Of a DNA stretch of 64,000 nt, positions 32,424-44,325 are shown one piece after another. The DNA is from Manihot esculenta. Taxonomy: Eukaryota; Streptophyta; Magnoliopsida; Malpighiales; Euphorbiaceae. Position numbers and translations under genes: made by a program. The stretch's first letter is position 1, and every line of letters begins with the position of its first letter. The stretch is taken from the NCBI RefSeq assembly GCF_001659605.2, contig NC_035170.2:9846817-9910816 (forward strand), read 5' to 3'. A model generated the notes under the pieces. The model worked only from the letters and a program-made list of their open reading frames with translations. It ran no database searches and was not told where the DNA came from.

Positions 32424-33390
32424 TTTCTATTTGTTTCTTATTGTTTCTTTTTGTTTCTTTTTGCATTATTCTTACCCCTTTTTGCACACACCAGAATTTT
32501 TTTCACACTTTTTGCACACACACAGAATTTTGTCTTGGTTTTTGCTCTACTCAACATAGATAACAAGGTTAAAAGAGTTTCCTTATCTCATGACCCCATT
32601 GATTTGCCACCCTTTTAAGCCTAAATTGAATCATTCACAGTATGTTACCTTCACTTAGAAAGTTCTTTACTTGAATTGAATCCTTAAATTTGTTGTGGTC
32701 AAGGGAAATAAAAATAAAAATACATGCAAATAAAAAGCTAGTGTAACTCCCTATGAGCTGATTTGCCCAAACTATCATGACAAACCAGCACAAAGCACAA
32801 ATCACAAACTTGTTCCAATGGTCTAAGACTATGAACTGAGCCTAATAGCCACTTGGAGAAGTAACTGACTGAGTAACCGGGGGTGTATCACCCATGTACA
32901 CAATCGCGTAAAAAGGTCAGTAACTTTTTCAAGCAAATAAGTTTCGATGGTCTAGACTATGAACAGAGCTAGTGGCCACTTGAACAAGTGACTAACTGAG
33001 TAACCGGGGGTGTATCACCCATGTACACAATCGCGTAAAAAGGTTAGTGACTTTTTCAGGCAAGGATAAGAATAAGTGCTGCTGAAAATAAAAATTAAAT
33101 AAAAAGGAGAAAGAGAGAATGTGGCAAGTCACTCCTAGGGGTTACATTAAACCTAACATAAAAGAATAAGCATGATTGAATCAAAAACCTTTCCCTTGAC
33201 CATGGTAGGTGAAAGGAAACAAGGAAAGGAGAGGATGACCTTAGTGCATGTACTCTATACTGTGATAGTTCAGATTAGGAGTCTAGGGGGGGCTGATTAA
33301 GTGGTGCTTAGGTTCTAAGGAAAAAGGGGGCTTGATTGACTAAGTTATTTGTTGCTTGAGGACAAGCAAAAAGCTAGGTGTGGGGGTATT
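32424..33390 (+). other. 3' untranslated region of element 4 with duplicated conserved block
   Basis: Two copies of a block of about 120 bp lie at about 32817-32938 and 32945-33062. Each contains GGGGGTGTATCACCC, which can fold as a short hairpin, followed by CATGTACACAATCGCG. The reverse strand of element 5 has one diverged copy (39826-39960). The region ends with the polypurine tract at 33378-33390. Confidence 0.75.
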
Positions 33391-34887
33391 TGATCAAGCA
33401 TAAATTAGCCACATTTTTATTATCTTTTTTATTGCTTATTTACACATTTTTTAGCTTAATTTATGGTTTTTATCTTGTTTTTACAGAAAAGGAAGAAATT
33501 GGAGAATTGGAGAAAAAGTGCAGAAAGTTGACAGAAAAGTGATCGGGTCAGTGATTTGCCCAGTGATTTGTCCACTGCTTGCCCAAATCAGGCTGAAGCA
33601 GAAACCTGAAGGCAACAGGCAGAAGTGATAAGGTCAGTGATTTGCCCAGGACACTCGAAGACACTGGCCAAATCACTCGCAGAAGACAGAGAGAACTGAC
33701 TCGCAGAAACGTGATCGGGTCTGTGATTTGCCCAATCACTTGAAGAAACTGGTCAAATCACCGGGCAAATCACTTTCACAGCAGAAACTTACAGCAGAGC
33801 GGGAAAATGGGCAGAAAACAGAAATCCGAATTTTCAGAAGTCCAAATCCAATCCAATCACTTCCAACACAAAACCAAGAGCCACGAAAGAGTCTCTCATC
33901 CAAGGAATTCCAATTGCAATTAAAATCAACATCAAAAGAGGAGTCAAACACCAAATCAAAGAGGGATTTTAAAACCCTAGATGGAGAGAAATTCTGCAGC
34001 TATAAAAGGAGAGCCTCCAAACCAGCAAAGGATCATCTTGGATCAGCAACTCAACTCGCCAGAAACTCTCCAACATTTTTCTTCCTTTCTCTTCTTTTCA
34101 TCTTTTTGTATTTAGTCCACCATGAGTGGCTAAACTCTTTCTTTTCTAGTTGAAGTTGGTGAATTTCAGATTTGTGTGATGAATTGGGAGATTTAAATCT
34201 CCATTGTTAAACTTCTATTTCTTTTCAATATTTATGCAATTTGAGCTTTCCATAATTATTACTTTGCTTTTAGAATCAATAAGGGCCCATTGTTTTTAAA
34301 TTGCTTAAGTAATATTATTTGAATGATTTAGGTCTGTAATTGCTTAGGTTGTTCAAATACACATTTAATCAAATTGCATGATCTAGACTTGACCACGCGG
34401 TTGGCAAGGTTAGAATTAGGTTTCTCTAAGTCTTAATGCAGTTAACAGTTGTTCGATGCTATAATGCCCCAAGGACGTTCCTTGGCAACTTGTTAACTAG
34501 TGTTTGATTAGCGAACGTTTCCTAATCAAACTAGAACTAAGGTGTGAGAAGCGTCTTCCACATCCAAAACTAATTTATTGAGATAAATAGGAGTATTAAA
34601 GAATCAATGATCAATTCCAAACAATCTGAAAAAGATCCATACTTCAACTAGAAGCTTTTCTCTTATTGATTTACTCATATTTAAATTATTGCTTTCTTTT
34701 GCTATTTAGTTTTAATTCATCAACTCAAACCCCCCTCTTTTAATTATTTGTTATTTACTTATCTTGGTTATTATTAGGAAGATCTTTAGTGTCAATTCCC
34801 TGTGGTTCGACCCTATTGCCACTATCTACAAGTTTATTGTTGGTTGATAATAGGCTTATTTTTGACGGCTTCGACAACCGCCTATCA
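33391..34887 (+). repeat. 3' LTR of element 4
   Basis: 1497 bp, starting TGATCAAGC directly after the polypurine tract and ending CTATCA before GTACA. It differs from the 5' copy at about 8 positions, including one GATTTGCCC changed to GATTTGTCC at about 33558. Confidence 0.95.
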
Positions 34888-34892
34888 GTACA

Positions 34893-35676
34893 GTATGGAA
34901 TGTAAGACCAGTGGGACCCATTCTACGTTCGCTGGCACTATGTAAGAGAAAGACCAGGACCCATTCTACGTTCTGGCACAGTTGGACCATGTTATGTTAT
35001 GCTATGTAAGAGAAAGACCAGGACCCATTCTACGTTCTGGCACAGTTGGACTATACAGAGGGCTAATGGTGACAAGTTCATCCTTGATGTGATTAGCTGT
35101 GATGTGATGCATTTCATGTTATCATATGTTTTAAATGTTTTATTATTCTGCTCACTGGGCTCTAGTAGCTCACCCCTCTCCCAATTTCCCCAGGATTGCA
35201 GGTACAGGGTAGACCAGGAGGTTTACAAGAGTAATGAAGTCTTGTGTATGTAATAGATAGTGTGGACATGATAAATGTATTAATGTTATGTAAAAGTACA
35301 GTTTCAGTCATGTAATGATATTGAGGATTAGAGATTGTGCTTGACTTTATGTATGAGGTATCCCTTTTAATACATGATCTTAGATCTTTTTATGATGTTT
35401 ATGTAGACCAACTCAACATATGATGTTTTGCCCATTGGGGCATTGAGGAGATCCCACTGAGGGATCATGTTTATAATTTTGAGTATGTTCAGTGCATGCA
35501 CAGGTTGAGTTTGGCATATGAATGAAAGAAAAGTTTTAAATTTTTATGTATGTTGTTGATCATGTATGGGATTAAACAGGTTTTCAGGTTGCATGTCAGG
35601 CTTGCTACGGGTCTTGGCGGCCTTAAGCTGACCCGGATCCTAGCGCCGGTAGCGGTCCGATTTTCGGGTCGTTACA
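34893..35676 (+). repeat. 5' LTR of element 3, second part
   Basis: It resumes after the GTACA repeat and runs to GTTACA at 35676. It contains a tandem of a 64-bp unit (starts at 34941 and 35005, with a diverged partial unit before), the tract CTCTCCCAATTTCCCCAGGATTGCAG (about 35177), and the conserved LTR end. Confidence 0.94.
34898..35052 (+). repeat. 64-bp tandem repeat in the element 3 LTR
   Basis: About 2.7 copies of a unit with GTAAGAGAAAGACCAGGACC and TTCTACGTTC. The matching array in the 3' LTR is at about 49312-49470. It occupies the place where element 1 and the solo LTR have the 37-bp unit. Confidence 0.85.
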
Positions 35677-35679
35677 GAA

Positions 35680-35691
35680 TGGTATCAGAGC
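35680..35691 (+). other. Primer binding site of element 3 (Met tRNA)
   Basis: TGGTATCAGAGC, three bases after the LTR end. Confidence 0.93.
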
Positions 35692-35946
35692 CCTAGGTTC
35701 ATAGGATCGGACCTAGAGTGTCGGGCTCATAGATGTTCTAGAAGGTCAAGCACAATAGGAAGATCATGTCCACTAGGATAGGATGTTGAGTCCTGTCTTG
35801 TATGATGATGTGAAATGCCATGATTATATACATGTGCATTGATACTATGATATGAATGATGTATATGTCATGCGGGTTCATGTGTTTCCACATGAACCAT
35901 ATGATGCTAATGTTTGTGTGATGTGTACTATTTTTCAGAAAACAGG

Positions 35947-37386
35947 ATGAGAGGAACCCGTCGATCGGCAAGATTGACTGGAGTACCACCTGAGGATGAG
36001 GGCACGAGCACCCGTCCTCCTACATTGCCTAGGGCAATGTCTTGTAGAGCCAACAGAGAAAGAGTGTCAAGGGACCCTAGAAGGTCTTTTGATGCTAGCC
36101 GAAGGGGGACTGATAGAGGAGGAAGTTCTTCAGATGTGAGGGAGGTTATGGAAGAGGATTAGAGGAGGGATGGGAACCTGGATGTGGGCATGGAGGAAGA
36201 GGGGACAGGGGAGTCTCAGGGAGGCGTTCAGGCCTCGGGGTATGGTTTTCCACCCTATTATCCACCCTTCCCACAGGGTTCAGGGTATCCGATGGGAGGC
36301 ACATCGGATTACTCCAGCTTTAACCCCTACCCTACCTACATGCCTTATCCACCTTTCTATCCACCTTATACACAATACCTAGCTTATCGACCCTCACCCT
36401 TCTATCCTAACCCGGCAAACCCCACCTCGGGGAATGCTGCACCCCCACCTCCACCACCCACAGAAAAAGCAGCCCCAGTTAATCAACCTCCTAGACCTAG
36501 CTCAGCCAATGGGAGCAAAGTAAAGATGACAGATTACCTTAAGCTGGATGCTCCCAAATACAAGTCAGGGGATGACCCCTTTGAGTACCTGAGAGTAGTG
36601 AAGACAATAACTGATGAGCTAGGGGCAAATGACAGCAGGGCCATTCAGATGGCAGGGTTCACTTTAAAGTGCAAGAAGGCACGGGAATGGTTCAAGTGTT
36701 ATGTGGACCCGAGACTCGACGGCATTACATGGGAGGAATTTGCGAATGAGTTCGCTGGATGGGCTTTTCCAGACAGTTCCAGAGAACTGAAAATGATTGA
36801 GTTTGAGCAACTGAGGCAGACAGAGCACATGAGTGTAGAGGAGTTCATGGATAAATTCTTGGAGCTATTGCCTTTTTCAGGGCAAGCTCTAGATACAGAT
36901 ACGAAGAAAGCCAAGAGATATGTTATGAAGCTGCATTCTAGGTACTCCTCGTTGATTCAGTCAGTTGAGAGGGAAAGTTTCCACACTATGGTGGATATGG
37001 CTCGAAGGATGGAGGCGAGTGCTATAGTTGAGGGGTCAGTGAAGCAGTCAGTGACCCAGTCTTCAGGGGTTAAGACCCCAGGCAGAGAAGGGCCAGGTCT
37101 CTCTTCTCAGAGCTCAAATAAGAAGAGGTAGGATAACACCACCAAGAAGCCGAAGAAGAATAAGTTTTGGAATTAGTTGAAATCCGGTCTGAGATTTGGT
37201 GGTGGCTCGAGATCAGGCTCAGATGGTACAGAATGCCAAAGGTGTGGGAGGCCGCACAGGGGAGTGTGTCGAGCTGGGACTAATACATGTTTCAGATGTG
37301 GACAGGAGGGACACATGGCTCGGGAGTGTCCTAGAGCATCTTTTATGGGCCAGCCCTAGCAGACAGCTTCTGGTAGTGTGGCACAG
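35947..37386 (+). pseudogene. Gag of element 3, inactivated
   Basis: Nearly identical to the gag of element 1, with the same MRGTRRSARLTG start, Pro/Tyr-rich part, helical domain and CCHC knuckle (about 37288-37330). In-frame stops are TAG at 36160 (CAG in element 1), TAG near 37129 (TGG in element 1), TAG near 37173 (AAG in element 1) and TAG near 37357 (CAG in element 1). Three of the four are C-to-T or G-to-A changes. Element 5 then interrupts the frame after CACAG at 37382-37386. Confidence 0.92.
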
Positions 37387-39501
37387 TGACAGAGCGGTTG
37401 TCGAAGCCGGTCAAAATAATCAATTCATTTATCAACAATATAAATACTGTAGATAGTGGTGAAAGGATAGAATCCACAGGGAATTGATACTTACCTATCT
37501 TTCTTGTCAAGACCAAATAAACAAACAGAAAATAAATAGACAATGAAAATAAAGTGCAAGTAAAGTAAAAAAAGGGGTTTTGAGATTGATTCAATTAATC
37601 TAATGGTGAAAGCAAATAAATAAAGCAAATAAAAATAAAGAGGAAACAATAATGATAAAAGCTCTAGTTGAAGATTCAGATTCACTTTAGTTGATAGGAT
37701 TGATCATTGACTCATATGTTCCTTTGTTGATTCAATAAATTGGCCATGGAGATTGAAGAAACTTCTCACATCCATTGTCTCTCTTTAAGATTAAATCAAT
37801 TAGGGAAAGTCCTCCAATTAATTACTAATTAACAATTGCCAAAGAACGTCTTTGAGCCTTAGGCCTTTTACAATAGTCAATTGCATAAAGATATAGAGAG
37901 AACCAATTCTAGTCACCCACATGCATGGAGACAACACTAGATCATGCGATTTCCTTGGTGATGCACCAAGTGTTCTTATGGTTGAATAAATCAAGCAATT
38001 TCGGACTTAAAATCACTCAAACCAACAATATATTACCTTGCAACAAAGAATCAATGGAGATCTTAAATAACAAAGCAATAATGTCCTTAAGCATGAAATC
38101 ACAAGAATACTGAATAACAAAAGATAAACAATGTAGTCCAAGTCTCTCAATCCACAATACAACTAAAGCTTCACTTGTTCTTCAACTAGAAAAGAGGTTT
38201 CAGCCTCTCATGGCTGAAACAAAAACCAAAAATAAAAGAAAAGAAGAAAGGTAGAAGAAGAGATGTGAATTTCGTAGGTGTCTCCCAAGGGGAGCTTCGG
38301 GACCCTGTAGAGGCTTCTTATGTGGCTTTTTATAGTTGAAAAGTGTTGCCCTAGGTCATACTTACTGTCCAAGAGGTATTTTCTGCCCAAGATGTGTCTG
38401 AAAAGGAAAGAATCGAGCTTTTCGGCTTCAGAAGGAAGGCTGCGCGAAAATGCACTGCTGAAGGAAGTTGGTGCGCGCGGTTTGCTCTCAGAAAGGGAAG
38501 GAGGCGCATATTGTGCTTCCTAAATAAGTTTAGATGCTGACCTTGCTTCCTAATTAGTGTAGAGGCTGCCCAAGGTGCTGCCCATATGCAACTTGCTGCC
38601 CAAGTTGTTGCAAAAGAGGAAAGAATCGGACTGCAAGGCTTCAGAAGGAAGTTGGCGCGCAGATTGCCTTCAGAATAGGAAAGGAGCGTACCTTGTGCTT
38701 GAAAAGGAAGGAAGAGCGATCCAAGGCTGCCAATAGAGGAAGAAAAGTCGTGGCTTGATGTTCATAAGGAAATATGCACGTACTAAGGCTTTCAGAAGAG
38801 GAAGGATGCGCGGATCATGCTTCCAGAAGAGGTGGCGCGCGCATGGATTGCAAAAGAGGCAGGAGAATGCAGTCATTAATGTGCAGAAGTGGAAAGATAT
38901 ATGTCCAGTCTTTCCTTTTTAGGTGGAGCCTTCATTTGAATTTTAAACGCTGAACGCAGAAGAGGCAAGTGTGCCTTGATGAGACCTTGCTGCCTAAATT
39001 GGAAGATTTGACTGCTGCAGTACGTGCACATCTTTGAATAAGAAAAGAAAGATCTGCGATTCAAAATTCAAATAATTTCCTGACTGAGCTTTCCTTATTT
39101 GCTTTTGTCTCTGCACTTTCCTCATTTGAAGACTTTCCTTTTCTGAAAACCTGCCTTATTTGAAAACTTTCCTTTCTTAGCACATGTTCTAAATAAGGTA
39201 GGAAAGATTCTGCAGTTCGAATTTCGGACAGTTTGCTGACCGTGCTTTCTGACTCTTTCCTTATTTGGCACTTTCCATATATGAAGACTTTCCTTATTTG
39301 GAACTTTCCATATATGAAAACTTTCCTTTTCTGGAACTTTCCATATTTGGCACTTTTTGGCAGTTTTAAGAGCATTTTCTCCAGATTGTCTCTTTACACC
39401 TAATATCTGCAAAACATGGTTAAAACCACAAAATTAGGTAGAAAAGGTGTAAATAAACATCAAGATTATCATGATAAAGTGGGTTAAATTATGCTCTGTC
39501 A
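37387..39501 (-). repeat. 3' LTR of element 5
   Basis: 2115 bp on the minus strand from 39501 down to 37387. It contains a TATA-like TATAAAAAGCC on the minus strand (about 38325-38335), repeated CTGCCCAAG words (about 38565-38610), and a tandem of about 34 bp (ACTTTCC, TATTTGG, CATATATGAA; 39245-39355). Open frames that recur in both LTRs are not genes. Confidence 0.93.
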
Positions 39502-40489
39502 AATACCCCCACACTTAACCTTTTGCTTGTCCTCAAGCAAACAAACACAGTTAAACAAGCTCTCTTTGCTTTGATCCTTATTTCCACTTAAGCTCTTACT
39601 CTAGACCCCTATTTTGAAGCATTGCAATAAAGAATATATGCATCAAGGTTACTTACCTCTTTCCTTGTTTCCCTTTACTCACCATGGCTAGGATTGGTTT
39701 TACTCAAGAGAGAGATAATACATGCACATTTCATTTGTTCAGTTAAGGACTTATTCTAGCTTTCAGAGTGACTTGCCCTTACCTTGAAGTACTTTATTCA
39801 GCCTTTTTGCACTTTAAACTTGCTTGAAAAAGTCACCAACCTTTTGACGTGAAGGTACATATTGGTGATACCCACCCCCAGTTACTCAATTGGTCACCTG
39901 TCCAAGTGGCTACTAGCTCTGTTCATAGTCTTTTGACCATTGGAACAGTTTTCAATTTGTGCTCATGAAGTCTAGGCCTTTTCTGAATTTATTTTTCTCA
40001 ATGATTTGGGCAAATCAACACCAATTGCTAACACAAGTCACATTAAGTTTATTCACACATCAATCAATTCATTCTCTCAAATGAGAGTCATCAATATATT
40101 TTTCACCATGGCAAGCTTAAAGATTCAATTCAAAGGCAATTCCCAAACATGAATACATCTCATTGCAATTGATTCAATATAGGTTTAAAGAGTTATCACA
40201 TCAATGGGGTCATGGAAAGAAAGTTCATCCAACATAGTTCATCAGTTTGAGTAAAGCAAATCAAAAAGAAGATTGTGGATGATCAAACACAAACTGAAAG
40301 GAAAACTGAAAAGAAAACGCAAACTGAAAGGAAAAATGTGTCTAAAGCAAACAATTAAAAAATTCAGAGATCCGCACCCCCACACCTAAATCATGCATTG
40401 TCCTCAATGTATAAGAAACATAAAAGAACAAAGGAAACTGAGTACTCCCCTGGGTGTGGTGTGCATGGTGCGATCCACTTGATCAAGGC
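39502..40489 (-). other. 3' region of element 5
   Basis: Starts with the reversed polypurine tract (GTGTGGGGGTATT). It includes the conserved hairpin block (39826-39960) shared with element 4 and a single GATTTGCCCAAATC (40003-40016). No coding frame of note. Confidence 0.7.
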
Positions 40490-41845
40490 TCAAGTAATTG
40501 GGGAAGGAAAAAGAGTCCCAACAGAATTAAGTACAAAGTGTAGCATGCCTTTTGATTTGGTCATAACCCATCTTATTTCTTTCATGTACTCATGAAGCAA
40601 CATGATTAGCATCTCTTCTTTCAGATGAGGTGTGCCTCTTGCCCTTATGTTTGCATTTTTGAGATGATTGGGCAGCACTTTGAACTCCAGTTCATATTTC
40701 TCCATAGGTAGCTGCAATTTAGTACTGAATTCAGGCAAAACAAACTCTACCTTATCCGGCGGTTTGGGCAGGCATAGATCTACATGCTCCTTTGGTTTTG
40801 GATCTTGGATTTCCACTATTTCATTGTGTGCATGGGCTTTCTGCGATGGAGGAATGGCTGAATTGGATTCAGTTTGCTCCTTCTGTGCAGGACTTACCTG
40901 AAAGGGAGGTGGAAGAGGACTGTTCTACATTGGAAGCTGAAGTGTGAGGTTCGGCGGCCGAATGGTGGTGAAGTTCGGCTTCCAAAAGGTGGTGAAGTTC
41001 GGGAGCCGAAAGGTGGTGGTTTTGGTCTGCGCAAGGCTGATCTGCGCACCAAGCTGAAGTGGTGCGATCTGCTTCTGTTCATTCTGTGCATGGCTGCAGT
41101 CCACCTGTTGGATGCAACAGTCAGTTTCTTTTAGTTCTGGCTCTTTCTGGCTCTCTTTCCTGCAAAGATCATTATTTAGTATATCATCTTGATTTACATG
41201 AAAAACATCTTTACTCAAACAATCAGTGATATCTAAATCAACAACAAGTTCTATTTGATCCGTTTGTTTGGACAAACAGTTTTCTGGTTGTTTCTCTTCA
41301 GCACTTTGTTCTTGCACTTGTGAACTTTCATCATCATCCCACACATCTTGAAGCTCTTCCTCTCTTCTCAATGTAATAGCATTCACATTCTCTCTGGGAT
41401 TGTCTTCTGTTTGAGAAGGTAACTTCCCTTGAGTGTCGGATCTGTTCATTGCGGATGTCAATTCCCCGATCTGCAGTTGCATCATTTGCATCATCTTTGC
41501 CATTTCGCCAGAGGCAAGATCTGAACTTGTAGGTGCTGGTTGGGCTTGATATCCTTGATAGTCCTGGTATTGGTCATCCTTAGCATAGTCGTAGTTCGGA
41601 TAGTCTCCCCAATATGGATTGTATGTGTCAAAGTACGGATCATGTCTTGGCTGTCCATAGTATCCTTCAAATGCATGTACTTGTTGATAATTCTCATAAA
41701 GCATAGGACATTGATCAGTTAGGTGTCCTATTTGTGCACACATCCCACATGGCTGAGATCGCTCAAGTTGTTGGACATAATTTTCCAAAAGAGAGGTTAG
41801 ATATGACAATCGAGGATCAATATTGGACATACTTATCTCATCCAT
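40490..41845 (-). pseudogene. Gag C-terminus joined to the pol lead-in, element 5
   Basis: A 306-codon open frame (41845-40925) has a canonical CCHC knuckle CGMCAQIGHLTDQC, a Tyr/Asp-rich segment, and ENVNAITLRREEEL, which matches the gag tail of element 4. A TAG at 40925-40927 ends it. The same frame reopens (40816-40490) with LPNHLKNANIRARG, equivalent to the LPSHLKYAYLGA lead-in to reverse transcriptase in element 4. The gag N-terminus, protease and all later enzymes are missing. GCC-type palindromes lie inside the frame at about 40952-41030. Confidence 0.85.
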
Positions 41846-42073
41846 GATTCAGATCTGCGATGGTGTCTGTGCCTTTGGCGAAAGGCTCGGCGGCCGGATG
41901 CAGAAGAGGTTAGGTGGCTGAATATGGAAGAGGTGCGATGGAGATGTTTCAGAAGAGTGGTGTGATTGGGTGACTTTTTTTTTCTTTTTTTTTTCTTCTT
42001 TTTTTTTTGTTCAGATAGTGTTCTTCGCAGTACAGATCGGGTCCTGAAAGAAAAATAAACAAGTTAGATCAAC

Positions 42074-42091
42074 TCCCCGGCAACGGCGCCA
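42074..42091 (-). other. Primer binding site of element 5, tRNA-Asp
   Basis: The reverse complement reads TGGCGCCGTTGCCGGGGA, identical to the site in element 4. Confidence 0.92.
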
Positions 42092-42095
42092 ATTT

Positions 42096-44210
42096 TGATA
42101 GAGCGGTTGTCGAAGCCGGTCAAAATAATCAATTCATTTATCAACAATATAAATACTGTAGATAGTGGTGAAAGGATCGAATCCACAGGGAATTGATACT
42201 TACCTATCTTTCTTGTCAAGACCAAATAAACAAACAGAAAATAAATAGACAATGAAAATAAAGTGCAAGTAAAGTAAAAAAAGGGGTTTTGAGATTGATT
42301 CAATTAATCTAATGGTGAAAGCAAATAAATAAAGCAAATAAAAATAAAGAGGAAACAATAATGATAAAAGCTCTAGTTGAAGATTCAGATTCACTTTAGT
42401 TGATAGGATTGATCATTGACTCATATGTTCCTTTGTTGATTCAATAAATTGGCCATGGAGATTGAAGAAGCTTCTCACATCCATTGTCTCTCTTTAAGAT
42501 TAAATCAATTAGGGAAAGTCCTCCAATTAATTACTAATTAACAATTGCCAAAGAACGTCTTTGAGCCTTAGGCCTTTTACAATAGTCAATTGCATAAAGA
42601 TATAGAGAGAACCAATTCTAGTCACCCACATGCATGGAGACAACACTAGATCATGCGATTTCCTTGGTGATGCACCAAGTGTTCTTATGGTTGAATAAAT
42701 CAAGCAATTTCGGACTTAAAATCACTCAAACCAACAATATATTACCTTGCAACAAAGAATCAATGGAGATCTTAAATAACAAAGCAATAATGTCCTTAAG
42801 CATGAAATCACAAGAATACTGAATAACAAAAGATAAACAATGTAGTCCAAGTCTCTCAATCCACAATACAACTAAAGCTTCACTTGTTCTTCAACTAGAA
42901 AAGAGGTTTCAGCCTCTCATGGCTGAAACAAAAACCAAAAATAAAAGAAAAGAAGAAAGGTAGAAGAAGAGATGTGAATTTCGTAGGTGTCTCCCAAGGG
43001 GAGCTTTGGGACCCTGTAGAGGCTTCTTATGTGGCTTTTTATAGTTGAAAAGTGTTGCCCTAGGTCATACTTACTGCCCAAAAGGTATTTTCTGCCCAAG
43101 ATGTGTCTGAAAAGGAAAGAATCGCGCTTTTTGGCTTCAGAAGGAAGGCTGCGCGAAAATGCACTGCTGAAGGAAGTTGGTGCGCGCGGTTTGCTCTCAG
43201 AAAGGGAAGGAGGCGCAGATTGTGCTTCCTAAATAAGTTTAGATGCTGACCTTGCTTCCTAATTAGTGTAGAGGCTGCCCAAGGTGCTGCCCATATGCAA
43301 CTTGCTGCCCAAGTTGTTGCAAAAGAGGAAAGAATCGGACTGCAAGGCTTCAGAAGGAAGTTGGCGCGCAGATTGCCTTCAGAATAGGAAAGGAGCGTAC
43401 CTTGTGCTTGAAAAGGAAGGAAGAGCGATCCAAGGCTGCCAATAGAGGAAGAAAAGTTGTGGCTTGATGTTCATAAGGAAATATGCACGTACTAAGGCTT
43501 TCAGAAGAGGAAGGATGCGCGGATCATACTTCCAGAAGAGGTGGCGCGCGCATGGATTGCAAAAGAGGCAGGAGAATGCAGTCATTAATGTGCAGAAGTG
43601 GAAAGATATATGTCCAGTCTTTCCTTTTTAGGTGGAGCCTTCATTTGAATTTTAAACGCTGAACGCAGAAGAGGCAAGTGTGCCTTGATGAGACCTTGCT
43701 GCCTAAATTGAAAGATTTGACTGCTGCAGTACATGCACATCTTTGAATAAGGAAAGAAAGATCTGCGATTCGAAATTCAAATAATTTCCTGACTGAGCTT
43801 TCCTTATTTGCTTTTGTCTCTGCACTTTCCTCATTTGAAGACTTTCCTTTTCTGAAAACCTGCCTTATTTGAAAACTTTCCTTTCTTAGCACATGTTCTA
43901 AATAAGGCAGGAAAGATTCTGCAGTTCGAATTTCGGACAGTTTGCTGACTGTGCTTTCTGACTCTTTCCTTATTTGGCACTTTCCATATATGAAGACTTT
44001 CCTTATTTGGAACTTTCCATATATGAAAACTTTCCTTTTCTGGAACTTTCCATATTTGGCACTTTTTGGCAGTTTTAAGAGCATTTTCTCCAGATTGTCT
44101 CTTTACACCTAATATCTGCAAAACATGGTTAAAACCACAAAATTAGGTAGAAAAGGTGTAAATAAACATCAAGATTATCATGATAAAGTGGGCTAAATTA
44201 TGCTCTGTCA
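42096..44210 (-). repeat. 5' LTR of element 5
   Basis: 2115 bp, same length as the 3' copy. The inner terminus reads TGATAGAGC on the plus strand where the other copy has TGACAGAGC. The outer end abuts the CACAG target repeat. Confidence 0.93.
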
Positions 44211-44325
44211 CACAGCCAGCAGCTCCAGCCACAACTCAGGGCAGTGGCAGAGGTAGAGGAGAGGGGCAGCCTCTTCTTCTGGTTCCCGAGGTGAAGGTCC
44301 ATCAGCTCCAGCCAGGATCTTCACC

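Larger units (their letters stand above)
26689..34887 (+). mobile_element. Element 4: non-autonomous Athila-like Ty3/gypsy element
   Basis: GTACA flanks it at 26684-26688 and 34888-34892. It has two 1497-bp LTRs (TGATCAAGC to CTATCA), a tRNA-Asp primer site, gag and protease, only the first and last pieces of pol, a long 3' region with one open frame, and a polypurine tract GGTGTGGGGGTATT. The tRNA-Asp primer site and the gag type point to the Athila group. The two LTRs differ at about 8 positions by hand, so the insertion is recent. Confidence 0.93.
37387..44210 (-). mobile_element. Element 5: non-autonomous Athila-like element on the minus strand
   Basis: CACAG flanks it at 37382-37386 and 44211-44215. 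It has two LTRs of 2115 bp each (termini TGACAGAGC / GCTCTGTCA, the inner end of the 5' copy changed to CTATCA), a tRNA-Asp primer site at 42074-42091, a polypurine tract next to 39501, and only about 2.6 kb between. The interior keeps a gag C-terminus and the pol lead-in. Protease, RT, RNase H and integrase are gone. By hand the LTRs differ at about 18 positions. Confidence 0.92.

Noticed and set aside
39061..39375. Lys-rich repeated frame in the LTR of element 5, also at 43641-44084
   Set aside because: It is the translation of a short tandem repeat in the LTR.
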